This document shows positions 6,379 to 7,793 of a stretch of DNA of 7,793 nt, in pieces. Position numbers and translations under genes: made by a program. Position 1 is the stretch's first letter. Each line of letters opens with the position of its first letter. The notes beneath the pieces were generated by a model. That model was not told the origin of the DNA. It searched no databases and worked only from the letters and a program-made list of their open reading frames with translations. Source of the stretch: Candidatus Bathyarchaeota archaeon (GTDB lineage: Archaea; Thermoproteota; Bathyarchaeia; 40CM-2-53-6; RBG-13-38-9); NCBI GenBank assembly GCA_026394315.1, contig JAPKYM010000023.1, positions 1 to 7,793 of the forward strand, written 5' to 3'.

Positions 6379-7620
6379 TCAGGACTTCTCGATATCCTTC
6401 TTCATCTTCAAGTAGTCTTCTCTTGTGATATCGCCTTTGCTGTATCTGAGATTCAGAGTATCCATCGCTGTCGGAGCTTTCTCGCTTCTTATCTTTGGCA
6501 GGAATCGTTTGGCCGCAATTACTGCCAGCGCGATAACTACAAGTATCAAGATCAAGATCATTGCTAAGATCAAATAGGCCGTCGAGTATTCTTGTTTCCA
6601 TACAGCGGTCAAAGTCAAGGGCTGGTCAATTGTCACCTTTGTTATCGGGGTTGATGGGTAGGTTCTAGCAGGTCCGGTCCAACTGTCAAATACGTATTTC
6701 CCACCTAGGGCTCCCCAGAACCCAGGCATATCGGCTTGAGGGCTTATGGATGCGGTCGCCTCAGATCCTTTATTATACCATCCAGAACCCTGGGGCTGAT
6801 TATAGTCAGATTTCAGATCAAGATTGTTTTGGGTCTGGTAGACTGCAACAGCTTTGTGAGGGGCGTTCATGGTAAGGGTAGGTGCGTTGGTCGCCATCTC
6901 AGAGCCATCGATGTTCCATGCCTTGAAGATGTTCCTTTCTGTACTTGAAGTCTCGACTCTCTCAGCCGTGGATAGTGATACTGTGGAATCTTGTTGCCTC
7001 CAACCTGTCTTGTCAACGGACTGGCCGTAGGGGTTCTCTACAGTCAACATGTACTCTGGTGCGTAAGAGAATGTGTGGGCGACCTCGACGCGAGGTTTAG
7101 AGTACGAATCTGGATAGTAGTAAGGATAGTAGTAGATACTCGGGTAATAGTAGAAGTACGAAACTGGTGTCGTGTAGTTGAGGTAGTAATATGATGCGGG
7201 AAAGTATGGATAGTAGGGGTAGTATGATCTAGAAGTCTTTTCGAGTGTCCAAGAAGAATCCTTGCAGTAGTATCTTATCCCTGAAGGGCCAGTCACATAG
7301 TCTTCAACCTGAATGACATGGGAGTCAGAGCTTCTCACCTCGAACTTCTTGGAGGAACCTCCTGGAACGGACCCTTCTGGGTTACCGTCAATCTTGACCG
7401 TTGTAGAGTACTCTGAAGGTACACCTGAGACTGATACTGTCACAGAGTATTTGCCTGAGGATGAATATGCAGAGTACGGATAGTAATAAGGAATATAGAA
7501 GTCGTAATAGGGCTGAGCTTTGACTTCCTGAACGGGGCTATTCACTAAGGCCGAAGAGAACAGTGCCGCACATATACTGAGCAGAACTATCACGGTGGAG
7601 AACTTCAGCTTACTCACCAT
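6379..7620 (-). CDS. Secreted Tyr-rich beta-repeat surface protein with membrane anchor and SHOCT tail
   Basis: Predicted cell-surface protein of unknown function, 413 residues from ATG 7620. Seen in order: a signal peptide (about 1-36; KLKF, a hydrophobic core, likely cut near EVKAQ); a short Tyr-rich stretch (37-54); a beta-rich domain (about 56-125); a dense Tyr/Pro tract (about 132-174); two tandem beta repeats (about 189-264 and 264-343) sharing the layout GW-x-x-x-(G/D)S ... F-x-(A/S)W ... V-x-W/Y and resembling the beta-grasp/InlB-type repeats common in archaeal surface proteins; one membrane helix (about 346-371); then a basic stop-transfer and a cytoplasmic SHOCT-like helix pair (LNLRYSKGDITREDYLKMKK, about 389-408). 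An in-frame GTG at 7638 would add six residues, but the TATA box position puts the transcript start almost at ATG 7620, so the ATG is preferred. Ectodomain outside, SHOCT inside suggests a surface sensor or adhesin; that is inference. Confidence 0.82.
   Translation of the reverse strand: MVSKLKFSTVIVLLSICAALFSSALVNSPVQEVKAQPYYDFYIPYYYPYSAYSSSGKYSVTVSVSGVPSEYSTTVKIDGNPEGSVPGGSSKKFEVRSSDSHVIQVEDYVTGPSGIRYYCKDSSWTLEKTSRSYYPYYPYFPASYYYLNYTTPVSYFYYYPSIYYYPYYYPDSYSKPRVEVAHTFSYAPEYMLTVENPYGQSVDKTGWRQQDSTVSLSTAERVETSSTERNIFKAWNIDGSEMATNAPTLTMNAPHKAVAVYQTQNNLDLKSDYNQPQGSGWYNKGSEATASISPQADMPGFWGALGGKYVFDSWTGPARTYPSTPITKVTIDQPLTLTAVWKQEYSTAYLILAMILILILVVIALAVIAAKRFLPKIRSEKAPTAMDTLNLRYSKGDITREDYLKMKKDIEKS
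7102..7224 (-). repeat. Low-complexity Tyr/Pro-coding tract
   Basis: In the surface-protein frame this stretch encodes 41 residues of which 20 are Tyr, in clusters such as YYPYYPY and YYYPYYYP. At DNA level it is a degenerate run of TAC/TAT triplets (TAGTAG-like on the + strand). A similar short cluster (PYYDFYIPYYYPYSAY) lies just after the signal peptide. Confidence 0.8.
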
Positions 7621-7644
7621 TAACAAAATCAGACTCACGGAATC

Positions 7645-7652
7645 ATTTAAAG
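7645..7652 (-). promoter_or_regulatory. TATA box for the surface-protein gene
   Basis: On the minus strand this reads CTTTAAAT, a good archaeal TATA element. Its centre is about 28 bases upstream of ATG 7620, so transcription should begin only a few bases before the ATG, giving a leaderless or near-leaderless mRNA. No Shine-Dalgarno site precedes either candidate start, which fits. Confidence 0.6.
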
Positions 7653-7704
7653 ATGACGGGTGGAATATTCGAGAAATACAAGGAACTAAGCTTGATGGTT
7701 CTTG

Positions 7705-7722
7705 ACCTAAAAAAGTTTAGGT
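7705..7722 (-). repeat. Perfect 7-bp inverted repeat abutting the terminator stem
   Basis: ACCTAAA and TTTAGGT flank AAAG (+ strand reading). The repeat ends exactly where the next stem begins at 7723. On the minus strand it contains the run TTTTTT that follows the larger stem, so it may be part of the terminator or a second, alternative hairpin. Confidence 0.45.
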
Positions 7723-7749
7723 AGGCTACATCAATTATCGATGTAGCCT
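7709..7749 (-). terminator. Stem-loop plus T-tract, minus strand
   Basis: A perfect 10-bp inverted repeat (AGGCTACATC / GATGTAGCCT, seven-base loop, 7723-7749) is followed on the minus strand, eight bases later, by six T residues. It begins ten bases after a minus-strand TAG (7760-7762). This is the expected layout of an intrinsic-type terminator for a gene entering from the right edge. No + strand gene ends nearby, so the + direction is less likely. Confidence 0.6.
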
Positions 7750-7759
7750 GTTGTGCTTT

Positions 7760-7793
7760 CTAGTCCATGTCAGAGGGGCCTTCGTCTCCTCCA
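7760..7793 (-). CDS. C-terminal end of a minus-strand gene (partial)
   Basis: The last ten codons of an open minus-strand frame read GGDEGPSDMD before TAG, directly upstream of the hairpin and T-tract. An acidic, Gly-rich tail of this kind occurs at the ends of chaperones such as thermosome subunits and DnaK, but ten residues cannot identify the protein. The gene continues beyond the window edge. Confidence 0.4.
   Translation of the reverse strand, partial: GGDEGPSDMD

Noticed and set aside
6290..6601. 103-residue minus-strand ORF overlapping the surface-protein C-terminus
   Set aside because: It overlaps the TM and SHOCT coding region in another frame and shows no domain.
6736..7194. Two + strand ORFs opposite the surface-protein gene
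   Set aside because: They arise from the Tyr-rich and repeat coding on the other strand; no start signal or domain.

Overview
The window is archaeal. It carries an archaeal-type SRP receptor FtsY, the archaeal/eukaryotic ribosomal protein eL33 (L35Ae), two archaeal pterin-pathway families (beta-RFAP synthase and the archaeal dihydropteroate synthase-related family) and a membrane-anchored surface protein preceded by a TTTAAAT-type TATA box. Start codons are often TTG (ftsY, eL33, the DHPS-like gene and the LysE-family gene). I infer an uncultivated TACK-type archaeon, Bathyarchaeia being the first guess, but this is an impression from gene content and order and has not been tested by phylogeny.

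Layout: seven genes run on the + strand from 6 to 6262. The left block (6-1434) is translation and secretion: ftsY, then eL33 with an unusual SAP/Rho-N-like N-terminal extension. The middle block (1518-4719) is a compact tetrahydromethanopterin-type cofactor unit: a DUF447 flavin-reductase-fold protein, beta-ribofuranosylaminobenzene 5'-phosphate synthase starting 68 nt inside the DUF447 gene, and a DHPS-like protein 33 nt further on. The right block of + genes (4770-6262) encodes two membrane proteins: an ECF-transporter-like substrate-binding (S) subunit and a LysE/RhtB-family exporter.

A convergent minus-strand gene (6379-7620) encodes a secreted, Tyr-rich, beta-repeat protein with one C-terminal membrane anchor and a cytoplasmic SHOCT tail. 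It appears to be transcribed as a nearly leaderless mRNA. At the right edge, two abutting perfect inverted repeats followed by a T-tract on the minus strand look like the terminator of another minus-strand gene, of which only the last ten codons lie in the window.

How they may work together: the middle block supplies the arylamine and pterin-coupling part of an H4MPT-like C1 carrier. The ECF S subunit directly downstream might import a precursor or vitamin, but that is speculation from position only. Points most worth checking are the clean in-frame loss of a conserved segment in the DHPS-like protein, the Cys that replaces the first Gly of the FtsY P-loop, the SAP-eL33 fusion, and the Tyr-rich SHOCT surface protein. 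I saw no mobile elements, CRISPR arrays, tRNA or rRNA genes.
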